Below, in pieces: positions 34,261 through 42,368 of a DNA stretch of 64,000 nucleotides. Made by a program: the position numbers and the translations under genes. Under the pieces are notes generated by a model. It did not search any database, had not been told where the DNA came from, and saw only the letters and a program-made list of their open reading frames with translations. The stretch spans positions 1 to 64,000 of the forward strand of contig NZ_LMKM01000003.1 of the NCBI RefSeq assembly GCF_001421515.1, read 5' to 3'. Source of the stretch: Pedobacter sp. Leaf216. GTDB lineage: Bacteria; Bacteroidota; Bacteroidia; Sphingobacteriales; Sphingobacteriaceae. Positions within the stretch are counted from its first letter, which is position 1; every line of letters starts with the position of its first letter.

Positions 34261-35235
34261 ATGAAAACAATATTTTCCTATCATGCTTCTCATGAACAGT
34301 TTGCCCCAAGTGAACTTTTAAAGTATGCCGTTGCCGCAGAATCAGCTGGTTTTGGTGGTATTTCCAGTTCAGATCATTTTCATCCGTGGAGCAGCAGGCA
34401 GGGGCAAAGTGGCTTCAGTTTTGCATGGCTTGGGGCTGCAATGGCACTTACCTCCCTTCCTTATAGTATAGTATGCTGTCCTGGGCAGCGTTATCATCCG
34501 GCCATTGTTGCACAGGCAATTGCCACTTTAAATGAAATGTTTCCTGGCAGGTTTATGGCAGCCCTCGGAAGCGGTGAGGCCCTTAATGAATCTATAACAG
34601 GAGAAAAATGGCCAGAAAAAACTGTACGTAACCAACGCCTGCGTGAGTGTTATGATATTGTAACCAGGTTGCTGGAGGGCGAAACAGTTAACCATAACGG
34701 GCTAGTAGTAACCGAAAATGCTAAGCTTTATACCTTGCCGGGCAAAAAACCACAGCTTATTTGCGCTGCGGTGAGTAAAGAAACCGCGTATTGGGCCGGT
34801 GCCTGGGCAGATGGTTTAATTACCACCCATCGCCCGCCTAATGAATTGCAGGAATTGATAAATGTATTTAGAAGCGGCGGTGGCCAAGAAAAACCAGTTT
34901 ATCTGAAAGTGCAGCTATCTTATGCAGAAAATGAACAGAAAGCAATTGAGGGAGCCCATGAGCAATGGCGAACAAATATATTTTCTGCAGGCTTGCTCGG
35001 TGATTTGCCAACAACAGCGCATTTTGATGAAGCGGCAAAAATGGTATCCCCTGAGGAGATGCACAAACATGTACTGATATCGGATAAGATTTCGCAGCAC
35101 ATTGATTGGTTAACGGATTTTGTTAAAATAGGGTTCAACGGAATTACCCTTCATAACGTAAACCGCGAACAATCGAAATTTATAAGTGATTTTGGAACGC
35201 ATATTCTTCCGGCTTTAAATGATATTGTAGCGTAA
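34261..35235 (+). CDS. LLM-class flavin oxidoreductase, TIGR03885-type
   Basis: A 324-residue luciferase-like monooxygenase fold protein. The start IFSYHASHEQFAPSELLKYA and AESAGFGGISSSDHFHPWSS match the F420-like TIGR03885 group of Bacteroidota, and FPGRFMAALGSGEALNE is also typical. Bacteria of this type lack F420, so FMN is the likelier cofactor. The substrate is unknown. It stands alone, after the MITE-like element. Confidence 0.85.
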   Translation: MKTIFSYHASHEQFAPSELLKYAVAAESAGFGGISSSDHFHPWSSRQGQSGFSFAWLGAAMALTSLPYSIVCCPGQRYHPAIVAQAIATLNEMFPGRFMAALGSGEALNESITGEKWPEKTVRNQRLRECYDIVTRLLEGETVNHNGLVVTENAKLYTLPGKKPQLICAAVSKETAYWAGAWADGLITTHRPPNELQELINVFRSGGGQEKPVYLKVQLSYAENEQKAIEGAHEQWRTNIFSAGLLGDLPTTAHFDEAAKMVSPEEMHKHVLISDKISQHIDWLTDFVKIGFNGITLHNVNREQSKFISDFGTHILPALNDIVA

Positions 35236-35372
35236 TAATGCTGCTTATTATCCCATTGATTTGAGTTGATCGTAAATTCTTTTTCAAAATTACCTCCCTG
35301 CTTAAACAATACCTCAATTATCCCGGTTTTAAGGATATCCATTGCAGGTAAAATTGGAAAGAAAAATATTTA

Positions 35373-36104
35373 ATGATTGTAAATTATAAAGCAAACGGCT
35401 GGCAGATAATTGCGCAGCGTTCTCATGGCCTTTTGGCTGCACAGATCTGTGCCCGGTGGAAACTCTCTGACCAGCTGGTGCGTTGGGTGGATATTCTGAT
35501 TGCAACCGCAGAACATGATGATGTATTTAATGAGTTGGAATGCGGCCCGCTGGTAAATGCGAACGGTGGTCCGGTTGATTTTAAAATGAATAATTTTGAC
35601 GAAAACCTCTCTACCCAACTCATTAACCGTGCAGAAATGAAAGGCAGTTTTATTGCCCTGTTGGTTTCCAGGCATATTGCATTTACACATGGAAATGAAC
35701 CAAAGGCGAAAAAATTTCTTTTATATCTGCAAAAAAAGGAAAAATACTGGCTTAAATCTGCAAAAGTTAGCGAAGCAGAAGTAAACCGTGCTTATGAATT
35801 ATTGGAGTTTTGTGATGCACTTTCTTTAATTATCTGTCAGGAAATTATTCCACCAGAAGGCCGAAAAGTAGAAATTGGCCAAGGTCCGACTGGCACAACA
35901 TATGAGCTTTTTATGGAGAATGATTGCCTGGTAATTTCTCCGTGGCCTTTCGAAACAGGCGAATTTAACGTCGATTACGAGTGCAGGCATCTTGATAAAC
36001 TTACTTTTTCTAATGATAAAGCCTTTAGAGCAGCTTTTGAAAAAGCGGAGGTAGTTCAAATTGGCTTAAAATTTAAAAACCTCCAGGATTCAGCTAAAGC
36101 CTAA
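35373..36104 (+). CDS. DUF3891 family protein
   Basis: A 243-residue soluble protein of the DUF3891 family, of unknown activity. Features are the N-terminal HGLLAAQICARWKL, the ATAEHDDVFNELE His/Asp/Glu motif and FCDALSLIICQEIIPPEGRK. The His and Asp residues resemble a metal-binding site as in HD-type helical proteins, but this is inference. No signal peptide. It stands 137 bases after the LLM-class gene and 31 bases before a membrane-barrel gene, so it may be co-transcribed with the latter. Confidence 0.8.
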   Translation: MIVNYKANGWQIIAQRSHGLLAAQICARWKLSDQLVRWVDILIATAEHDDVFNELECGPLVNANGGPVDFKMNNFDENLSTQLINRAEMKGSFIALLVSRHIAFTHGNEPKAKKFLLYLQKKEKYWLKSAKVSEAEVNRAYELLEFCDALSLIICQEIIPPEGRKVEIGQGPTGTTYELFMENDCLVISPWPFETGEFNVDYECRHLDKLTFSNDKAFRAAFEKAEVVQIGLKFKNLQDSAKA

Positions 36105-36144
36105 ACTTTCTCATTTAACTCTTGTTTATACATAAATGTTAAAA

Positions 36145-36972
36145 ATGAAAAACAGTATTTTAATTCTCGCTCTGCTAAGTATTTTCAGTATTGAAGCTTT
36201 CGGACAGCAAAAACCCTTTTATCATCTATTTAAGCCAGTTCCTAAAGATAGTTTGCGCGAAATGGAAACCGACAGGCCAGATGTAACCGAAAGTCCGCAA
36301 ACTGTTGATGCTGGGCATTTTCAGTTCGAAACCGATCTTATGCGCTTTCAGCGGGAAAATAAAGATGAAGGCAGGAGTGATGAATATCTTTTTAACCAGG
36401 CCAATATTAAGCTAGGGCTCACCCATTCCACAGCTATCCAACTTACATTTGAGAGTTATGTAGTAAAAAAAGATTTTGATTCTGAAGGAAGTGTTGAGCG
36501 GAGCAGTGGCTTTGGCGATATCACTTTCAGGTTAAAACAAAATGTTTTGGGCAATGATAAAGGAAAATTTGCCATTGCTCTGCTTCCATACCTTAAGTTT
36601 CCAACTTCACATGTAGATCAGGAGAGCCATTACGAAGGTGGTATTATTATTCCGATGAGTATTAAATTAGGAAACGACTGGAAATTGGGCTTTCAGGTTG
36701 AAGCAGACCGTTTACAGGATGAGAAAGGAAATGGCCATCACAATGAGCTATTACAAACGCTTACTGTTTCGCACCCACTTACCAAAAAGCTTGATGGCAT
36801 TATTGAAACTTATTATACCTACGAATTTAAAGATGAGCACTTAAAAAACTTTCTTAATGCTGCATTGCAATATGAGTTATCAAAAGATTTCCTTATCGAT
36901 GGTGGATTTAATTATGGCATTCAGCAAGATGCCAGGAAAAGCTACTTTGTAGGACTCTCTTTCAGGTTATAA
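36145..36972 (+). CDS. Outer-membrane beta-barrel, phenol-MetA-type family
   Basis: A 275-residue secreted protein with signal MKNSILILALLSIFSIEAFGQ. The mature part is beta-rich with alternating aromatic and polar residues and ends in FVGLSFRL, an aromatic-rich outer-membrane barrel end. ETDRPDVTESPQTVDAGHFQ matches the putative PF13557 (phenol MetA-like) transporters. Its substrate is unknown. The ATG at 36145 is preferred; one at 36136 is also in frame. After it lies a long repeat block. Confidence 0.8.
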   Translation: MKNSILILALLSIFSIEAFGQQKPFYHLFKPVPKDSLREMETDRPDVTESPQTVDAGHFQFETDLMRFQRENKDEGRSDEYLFNQANIKLGLTHSTAIQLTFESYVVKKDFDSEGSVERSSGFGDITFRLKQNVLGNDKGKFAIALLPYLKFPTSHVDQESHYEGGIIIPMSIKLGNDWKLGFQVEADRLQDEKGNGHHNELLQTLTVSHPLTKKLDGIIETYYTYEFKDEHLKNFLNAALQYELSKDFLIDGGFNYGIQQDARKSYFVGLSFRL

Positions 36973-37028
36973 ACTCGGAAAATTGATCATCAACCAAATA
37001 AAAATCAATTAATAAAGGTGATAAGTGG

Positions 37029-37735
37029 TTTTTGCCAAGGAAACACAAATTACCACGGAATAATTTTTTAGTGCTTCGTCTTCCTCGCGTATGCGGGCAT
37101 ACTAATGACAAGATGTTCCAGAAATGAATATCCTCAGTTTATCGTCAATTGCGAGAAGGCTTTTTCAGCCGACGAAGCAATCTTACTACGATCGCTACTA
37201 GCGTGTGCTTTAGGATTGCTTCGTACTTCACAATTATGACCACAGATTTACACAAATCAACACAGATCAGTTTTTGCCACGGAAACACAGATTACCACGG
37301 AATAATTTTTAGTGCTTCGTCCTCCTCGCGTATGTGGGGATACTAATGACAAGATTTTTCAGGAATGAATTTCCTCAGTTTATCGTCATTGCGAGAAGGC
37401 TTTTTCAGCCGACGAAGCAATCTTACTACGATCGCTATTAGCGTGTGCTTTAGGATTGCTTCGTACTTCACAATTATGACCACAGATTTACATAAATCAA
37501 CACAGATCTGTTTTTGCCACGGAAACACAGATTAACACGGAATAATTTTTAGTGCTTCGTACTCCTAGAGTATGAGGGGATACTAATGAAAAGATTTTCC
37601 AGAAATGAATATCCTCAGGTTATCGTCATTGCGAGAAGGCTTTTTCAGCCGACGAAGCAATCTTAAAACGATCGCTAAATCTAATGGGATAGATCTCTCC
37701 ATTCCACTGCGTTCCAGTCGAGATGACGACGCTTT
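37029..37735. repeat. 240-bp composite tandem repeat block
   Basis: Units of about 240 bases begin with TTTTTGCC(A/A)CGGAAACACA-type sequence at 37029, 37271 and 37511; the third is cut short. Each unit holds GTGCTTCGTCCTCCTCGCGT-like, ATCGTCATTGCGAGAAGGC, TTTTTCAGCCGACGAAGCAA and AGGATTGCTTCGTACTTCA segments. A related copy is at 16451-16770 in reverse. The block ends with a separate REP-like piece around CCATTCCACTGCGTTCCAG (37700-37725). No gene was seen in 36973-37861. Confidence 0.85.
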
Positions 37736-37861
37736 TTATTAGAATTTATCAATGGTAGCTTGCTTAAGCATCTAAGAAGGTATTTCTACAATCTCAGCAC
37801 TACATAGTCTCAATAAGAATTATTTTACGATACAACCTCTTTTAATACGCTTTAAATGAAG

Positions 37862-39421
37862 CTATTTTGCTTCATCCACAATTTTATTTCCCGAAACTTC
37901 AACTTTTTTTAACGGTTCACGGGGAGGGCCTGTGAGCACGCAACCATCAGTGTCAAACCTTCCGCCATGGCAAGGGCAATCCCAACTTTTTTCGCTCGCA
38001 TTCCAGTTCACTATACACCCGGCGTGGGTACATACCGGATCAAGCGCGGTAATTTTTCCTTCTTCACTTTTGTAAATGGCCAGTTTTTCGCCATCAAACG
38101 ATGCAATTTTTCCTTCGCCATTTGCCAGGTTATTTAATGAATCCAATACCTGGTTACCAAAACGGTCGGCCACAAAATGATAGGCAACATCGGCGTTTTC
38201 CTTAACAAATTCACTAAAACCGGAAATAGGTTTCAGCCTTGATGGTGAAAGCAGTTTTGTGAGTTCATTTTCTTTGCCCAAAATCAGATCGGTAATCAGT
38301 GCTCCCGAAAGGCTCCCGAAAATCATTCCGTTACCATTAAAACCCGTAGCAAGGTATGTTCTATCATCTCCGCCAGGCATTTGGCCAATATATGGTAGTC
38401 CGTCCACAGGAACATAATATTGTGATGACCAACGGAAGTTTATTTCGGCTATTTTAAAATATTGGCGGGCATAGTTTTCAAGATCTTCAAAAGCCTTTTC
38501 CGGATCATCATGACCGGTTTTGTGATCGGCACCACCTATAATCAAATATTTCTGACCATCTATTTCATGACTCCTGAAATAATGATATGGTTCTTTCATA
38601 TCGTATGAAATACATTCTGGGTAAGCATCATCACTTAATGTTACCGCCAGCACGTAGCTACGGTAAGGTGCATTGCGAAGCGAAAGAATATTGATTCCTG
38701 GCGGAATATGGGTTGCCCAAACCAGGTTTTTTGCCTTAATTTCTCCCCCTTTAAAAGCTGCAGTGTGGATACCTTCTTTAAATGTTGTTTCTTTAATCTT
38801 AATTCCTTCCAATATTTCTCCGCCGAGCTGTTTAAAACCTTTCGCCAGTCCGTAAATGTATTTTAACGGGTGAAACTGTGCCTGCTCCTTAAAGCAGATA
38901 GAATATTGAAATTCGATTGGAACACCGTTTTTTTCAGATTCGGTTACGGCTACACCAGCCTCTTGAGATGAGCTGAGAATTTGTTGAAGTTGTTCCGTTT
39001 CCTCATCATTTTGAGAAAACAGGTAACCATCCTTGTATTCAAAATCGGCATCAATATGAAGTTCATCAATATTATTTTTGATGGATGCAATCATTTTTTT
39101 ACCAGCTGCTGCAATCAGCTTAGACGCATCTTTTCCAAAATCGCTGTCAATTTCCGGGTAGGTGGCATCAAAAAATGTATTCAAGTGGGCAGTTGTTCCT
39201 CCGGTTGTACCATATCCTAAATTATGGGCATCAACAAGCAGGCATTTTTTTCCCTCGCGCTGGAGGTTATAGGCTGTAGTTAGCCCTGTAATGCCTCCGC
39301 CAATAATCAGTGCATCATAAATGTTGGTGCTATTTTCTTGCTGGTAATTTTCGATCTTTTCGTTTGCTTGCCAAAGGCTGATATTTTTCCCATCCCGTCC
39401 ATTTTTTTTATTGTTTTTCAT
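37862..39421 (-). CDS. FAD-dependent oxidoreductase with C-terminal Rieske domain
   Basis: A 519-residue two-domain protein. The FAD domain starts DALIIGGGITGLTTAYNLQR (about residues 33-55) and is of the glycine-oxidase (DAO) type, with YLATGFNGNGMIFGS near its end. A Rieske [2Fe-2S] domain fills about the last 85 residues, with all ligands present: CTHAGC and CPCHGG. No signal peptide. This architecture is known in Bacteroidota and oxidises an unknown amine or similar substrate with internal electron transfer. It stands alone, between the repeat block and the ankyrin gene. Confidence 0.92.
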   Translation of the reverse strand: MKNNKKNGRDGKNISLWQANEKIENYQQENSTNIYDALIIGGGITGLTTAYNLQREGKKCLLVDAHNLGYGTTGGTTAHLNTFFDATYPEIDSDFGKDASKLIAAAGKKMIASIKNNIDELHIDADFEYKDGYLFSQNDEETEQLQQILSSSQEAGVAVTESEKNGVPIEFQYSICFKEQAQFHPLKYIYGLAKGFKQLGGEILEGIKIKETTFKEGIHTAAFKGGEIKAKNLVWATHIPPGINILSLRNAPYRSYVLAVTLSDDAYPECISYDMKEPYHYFRSHEIDGQKYLIIGGADHKTGHDDPEKAFEDLENYARQYFKIAEINFRWSSQYYVPVDGLPYIGQMPGGDDRTYLATGFNGNGMIFGSLSGALITDLILGKENELTKLLSPSRLKPISGFSEFVKENADVAYHFVADRFGNQVLDSLNNLANGEGKIASFDGEKLAIYKSEEGKITALDPVCTHAGCIVNWNASEKSWDCPCHGGRFDTDGCVLTGPPREPLKKVEVSGNKIVDEAK

Positions 39422-39496
39422 ATGGCTTTAAATATGTAGGTGTGCATTATTTATTGCTATTATATCATATCAATCAGCTGCCTGCTGATCGATTTT

Positions 39497-39970
39497 TTAC
39501 TTATCCAACAGTTTTAGTGCTTCCTCATTTCCCTGCATGCTTGCCAAATCAGCAGCAGTTTGCCCTCTAACGTCTCTTATATCGGCATCAGCTCCGTTTG
39601 CAAGTAATAATTCGAGCACGTCGTTCCTACCAAACATAGCTGCAAACATTAGGGCAGTGCCCCCGTTTCCATGCTGAAGGTTAAGCTCAGCCCCTTGCGA
39701 AATCAGGTAGGCTACAATAGGAAGATAACCTTTAAAACTTGCGCCCATTAAAGCAGTATTTCCTCCGGCATCGCCACTATTAATGTCGGCTCCATTTTCC
39801 AGTAACAATTTGGCCGTTTCAAGCTGATTATTGTAACAGGCAATAATAAGTGGTGTAAAACCTTTTTCATCACGAAAGTTTAGGTTTACTCCGCGCTTAA
39901 TAAGCTCTCTTATAACCTCTGTTTCTCCTTTTCTGGAAGCAGGTATAATCAGCTGTTCGATATTTTCCAT
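39497..39970 (-). CDS. Ankyrin-repeat protein
   Basis: A 157-residue soluble protein made of about four ankyrin repeats. The GFTPLIIACYNNQLETAKLL, GNTALMGASFKGYLPIVAYL and GTALMFAAMFGRNDVLELLL cores are clear; the first and last are partial. There is no signal peptide. Ankyrin arrays mediate protein binding. In bacteria, small ankyrin proteins often accompany catalases, and one lies 2.4 kb away here, but the two are not adjacent. Partner unknown. Confidence 0.9.
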   Translation of the reverse strand: MENIEQLIIPASRKGETEVIRELIKRGVNLNFRDEKGFTPLIIACYNNQLETAKLLLENGADINSGDAGGNTALMGASFKGYLPIVAYLISQGAELNLQHGNGGTALMFAAMFGRNDVLELLLANGADADIRDVRGQTAADLASMQGNEEALKLLDK

Positions 39971-40177
39971 TTGGTTTAAAATTATTTATGAATGAGTTTA
40001 ATTAGGTAATATACCAATAAGTTGCAAGTTTAGTTGTTAACCTAACAGTTATTAAATTGCTAATTTTATAGTTAAATAAGTAATATTAGAACTGTGAACC
40101 GAAGCGTTTGGTTTGATTTTTTTTCGGCTGGCAAAATAGAATACCTGTTTTAACAGTTATTCCTAACACTTTTCCGT

Positions 40178-40855
40178 TTATTTTCCGGTTTCCATATCCG
40201 GGGCATCTACCGGTTTAGATTCCGGAGATCCTTTCTGTCTGAGGAATATTGTTAGAATAACGATTGAAGCCACCGATAAAAATTCGCTTTGCCAATTCTG
40301 GAAAGTTTCAAACCAGAAATTCGGTTCACCCAGGTATTCAATCATGCTTATCGTTGATTTTTCTTTAAGTTGCAGTGTGATGTTGTTATCCTGCCAGCTG
40401 CCATAAAAGTGGAGTGCCCAACTGATTAAAAATAAAATCCCAAACACAATGGAAAGCGAATGTGAATAAATTTTGAGTATCCACCCACCTTTTCTTACTG
40501 CCCACGGAGCCTCAGGTGAAGCTTTTGGTTCGCGGTCTACCTCTTCAGGTTCGTCTAGTTTTTTAGATTCTGCCGAGCCAATCTGTCTGAGCGAAATTGT
40601 AAGGGCTACATATAAAGCCATTTGCAAAAACTCACTTTCAAAATTTTCGAAGGTGGCCGAAATAAAGTGCCCGCTGCACAGGTAGGTGCTAAGTGATATG
40701 GATGCAGCATTCTCGTAATTTAATTCATTATTATGTTCTTTCCAGCCCGTAAATGCCTGTGCAGCAAGTGTGATGGTAAAAATGGTGATGAAAAATACAG
40801 AGAGTCCGTTTCTATAAAGCCAGGTTTTTTTAGGGAACCTTTTATCGTTGGTCAT
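40178..40855 (-). CDS. DUF6766 membrane protein with internal duplication
   Basis: A 225-residue protein with four predicted transmembrane helices in two similar halves. Each half has a helix followed by a FxxGW-type segment (AAQAFTGW, ALHFYGSW), then EFL and a second helix ending in LRQxGSxESK (SLRQIGSAESK near 95, FLRQKGSPESK near 208). The linker is acidic and proline-rich. The family is DUF6766, of unknown role. It lies 12 bases after the stop of the amidase gene at 40867 and probably shares its transcript. Confidence 0.82.
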   Translation of the reverse strand: MTNDKRFPKKTWLYRNGLSVFFITIFTITLAAQAFTGWKEHNNELNYENAASISLSTYLCSGHFISATFENFESEFLQMALYVALTISLRQIGSAESKKLDEPEEVDREPKASPEAPWAVRKGGWILKIYSHSLSIVFGILFLISWALHFYGSWQDNNITLQLKEKSTISMIEYLGEPNFWFETFQNWQSEFLSVASIVILTIFLRQKGSPESKPVDAPDMETGK

Positions 40856-40866
40856 TTTATGTTGAT

Positions 40867-41352
40867 TTATATGGTGTTAAGGTAGTTATGCAGCAACTGA
40901 GCAATTCTTTCTACTGTACCTGCAACAATTTCTGTTTGGTTTCCGTGAAAGTTCATCCGTTCGGAAAAAATATGTTTGCCATTGCTGTGGGCATAAACAA
41001 ACATGGTTCCTACTGGTTTTTCGGTGGTTTCGCTTCCGCCCGGGCAGGTAAGTCCTGTAACGCCGATGTGAATATCTGCCGGGATAAGCCCTTTAAGCCC
41101 TTCGGCAATGGCCTTTGTTACCTCCATAGATTCTGGGGTAAATTTTTCGATAAGGGCATGGTCTACATTTAATAAAGCTTCTTTCAAACTGGCATCGTAA
41201 CAGGCTATTCCTCCTTTAAGGAAATTGCCTGCATTGTCTATTAATGAAAAATTGGCAGTTAAATGGCCTGCCGTTGCGCTTTCTGCAAAGGCCAGAGAAA
41301 GCTTTTTAGTAATGAGCATTTTGCCCACCTGTATAAGTGTTTCGCTGATCAT
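40867..41352 (-). CDS. pncC: CinA C-terminal-type nicotinamide-nucleotide amidase
   Basis: A 161-residue stand-alone CinA/PncC domain. The core motifs SLAFAESATAGHLT, GGIACYDASLKEALL and GVTGLTCPGGSETTEKPVGT are present, and the fold is typical of the amidase that turns NMN to nicotinate mononucleotide. The COG1058 domain that is N-terminal in full CinA is absent, as usual for PncC. It may salvage NMN released by DNA ligase. It is first in a likely unit with the DUF6766 gene. Confidence 0.85.
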   Translation of the reverse strand: MISETLIQVGKMLITKKLSLAFAESATAGHLTANFSLIDNAGNFLKGGIACYDASLKEALLNVDHALIEKFTPESMEVTKAIAEGLKGLIPADIHIGVTGLTCPGGSETTEKPVGTMFVYAHSNGKHIFSERMNFHGNQTEIVAGTVERIAQLLHNYLNTI

Positions 41353-41579
41353 ATTTTATTGATGTTTCCCCTGTTAGGTTCATTAATTAAACATTCTTTT
41401 TTCTGTAGTGGTTTTTACGAAGTGTTAAAGCTTATGGTTGTAGGGCCTTATTGGTAATTAAGCAGGCATAACCGAAGAAATTCTGTGGGAAAAACGTAAA
41501 AATTTATAAAACCTTTTGTTTTTGTGAAGGTTCTTTTTAAAAGCCATCTGCAATTAATAACAGATTAATCATCACAACT

Positions 41580-41783
41580 ATGGAAAACAATCAACAGGAA
41601 ACCACTTCCCAGACCAGTTTACCTAAAGAAACCGAGCTACCGGAAAACGCGGATTACCGTGGCATTGCCGGAAAAGCAAGTTTAAAAAGTGAGCCGATGG
41701 CATCAGAAAACAATGCATTGTCCGGAGAAGCAGATTACAACAACAACGAAACGGATGAAAATCCCTTGATCCGGGGCATTTAA
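41580..41783 (+). CDS. Small acidic hydrophilic protein
   Basis: A 67-residue protein with no hydrophobic segment, rich in Glu, Asn, Ser and Thr (MENNQQETTSQTSLPKETEL) and ending in DENPLIRGI. Likely disordered and cytoplasmic. It begins a plus-strand run of acidic protein, DUF892 protein and catalase with gaps of 22 and 8 bases, a good hint that these small proteins belong to a stress response. No family recognised. Confidence 0.65.
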   Translation: MENNQQETTSQTSLPKETELPENADYRGIAGKASLKSEPMASENNALSGEADYNNNETDENPLIRGI

Positions 41784-41805
41784 AATTTTACCTAACAAAA
41801 CATAC

Positions 41806-42360
41806 ATGAAAAAACAAGACAGCGGTAGCTCACCTAAGCTGAGTACCAAAACGGTAAACGGGGAATCTTCCCCACTCAAAGAACTTTTTATTGATGGTAT
41901 CCGCGACCTTTACTGGGCCGAAAACCACCTTGTTAAATCACTTCCAAAAATGATTTCTGCTGCAACTTCTTCAGCACTCATTTCTGCTATAGAATCTCAC
42001 CTGAGCGAAACAAAAGGACATGTAGCCCGGATAGAGCAAATATTTACGCTACTTGGAGAAAAAGCTGTAGCTAAAAAGTGTGATGCTATGGAGGGATTAA
42101 CCAAAGAAGGAGAGGGTGTAATTGAAGAAACCCAGCCCGGAAGTGCCACAAGGGATGCAGGTATTATATTGGCATCGCAAAAGGTAGAACACTATGAAAT
42201 TGCTGCTTACAACGGCCTTTATCAGTTAGCCACAACGCTGGGGCTTCAGGAAGTAGCAGATGTGCTTGAACAAACCCTTTCTGAAGAGAAACTTGCCGAC
42301 AGTAAACTCTCTGATATTGCCGGAAATGAAGTTAATTATAAAGCAGCAGACGAATTATAA
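41806..42360 (+). CDS. DUF892 (YciE/YciF-like) ferritin-like protein
   Basis: A 184-residue paralogue of the gene at 33539, with a polar 25-residue N-terminal extension. Conserved motifs are LKELFIDGIRDLYWAENHLV, KKCDAMEGLTKEGE and ASQKVEHYEIAAYNGL, retaining the Glu and His residues of the presumed di-metal site. Cytoplasmic. It is followed 8 bases later by the catalase gene, so the two are almost surely co-transcribed. Together they suggest a role against peroxide, consistent with ferritin-like proteins storing or oxidising iron. Confidence 0.92.
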   Translation: MKKQDSGSSPKLSTKTVNGESSPLKELFIDGIRDLYWAENHLVKSLPKMISAATSSALISAIESHLSETKGHVARIEQIFTLLGEKAVAKKCDAMEGLTKEGEGVIEETQPGSATRDAGIILASQKVEHYEIAAYNGLYQLATTLGLQEVADVLEQTLSEEKLADSKLSDIAGNEVNYKAADEL

Positions 42361-42368
42361 CATAAATA

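Noticed and set aside
40867..41352. Full competence/damage-inducible CinA
   Set aside because: Only the C-terminal amidase domain is present; the N-terminal MoaB-like domain is absent.
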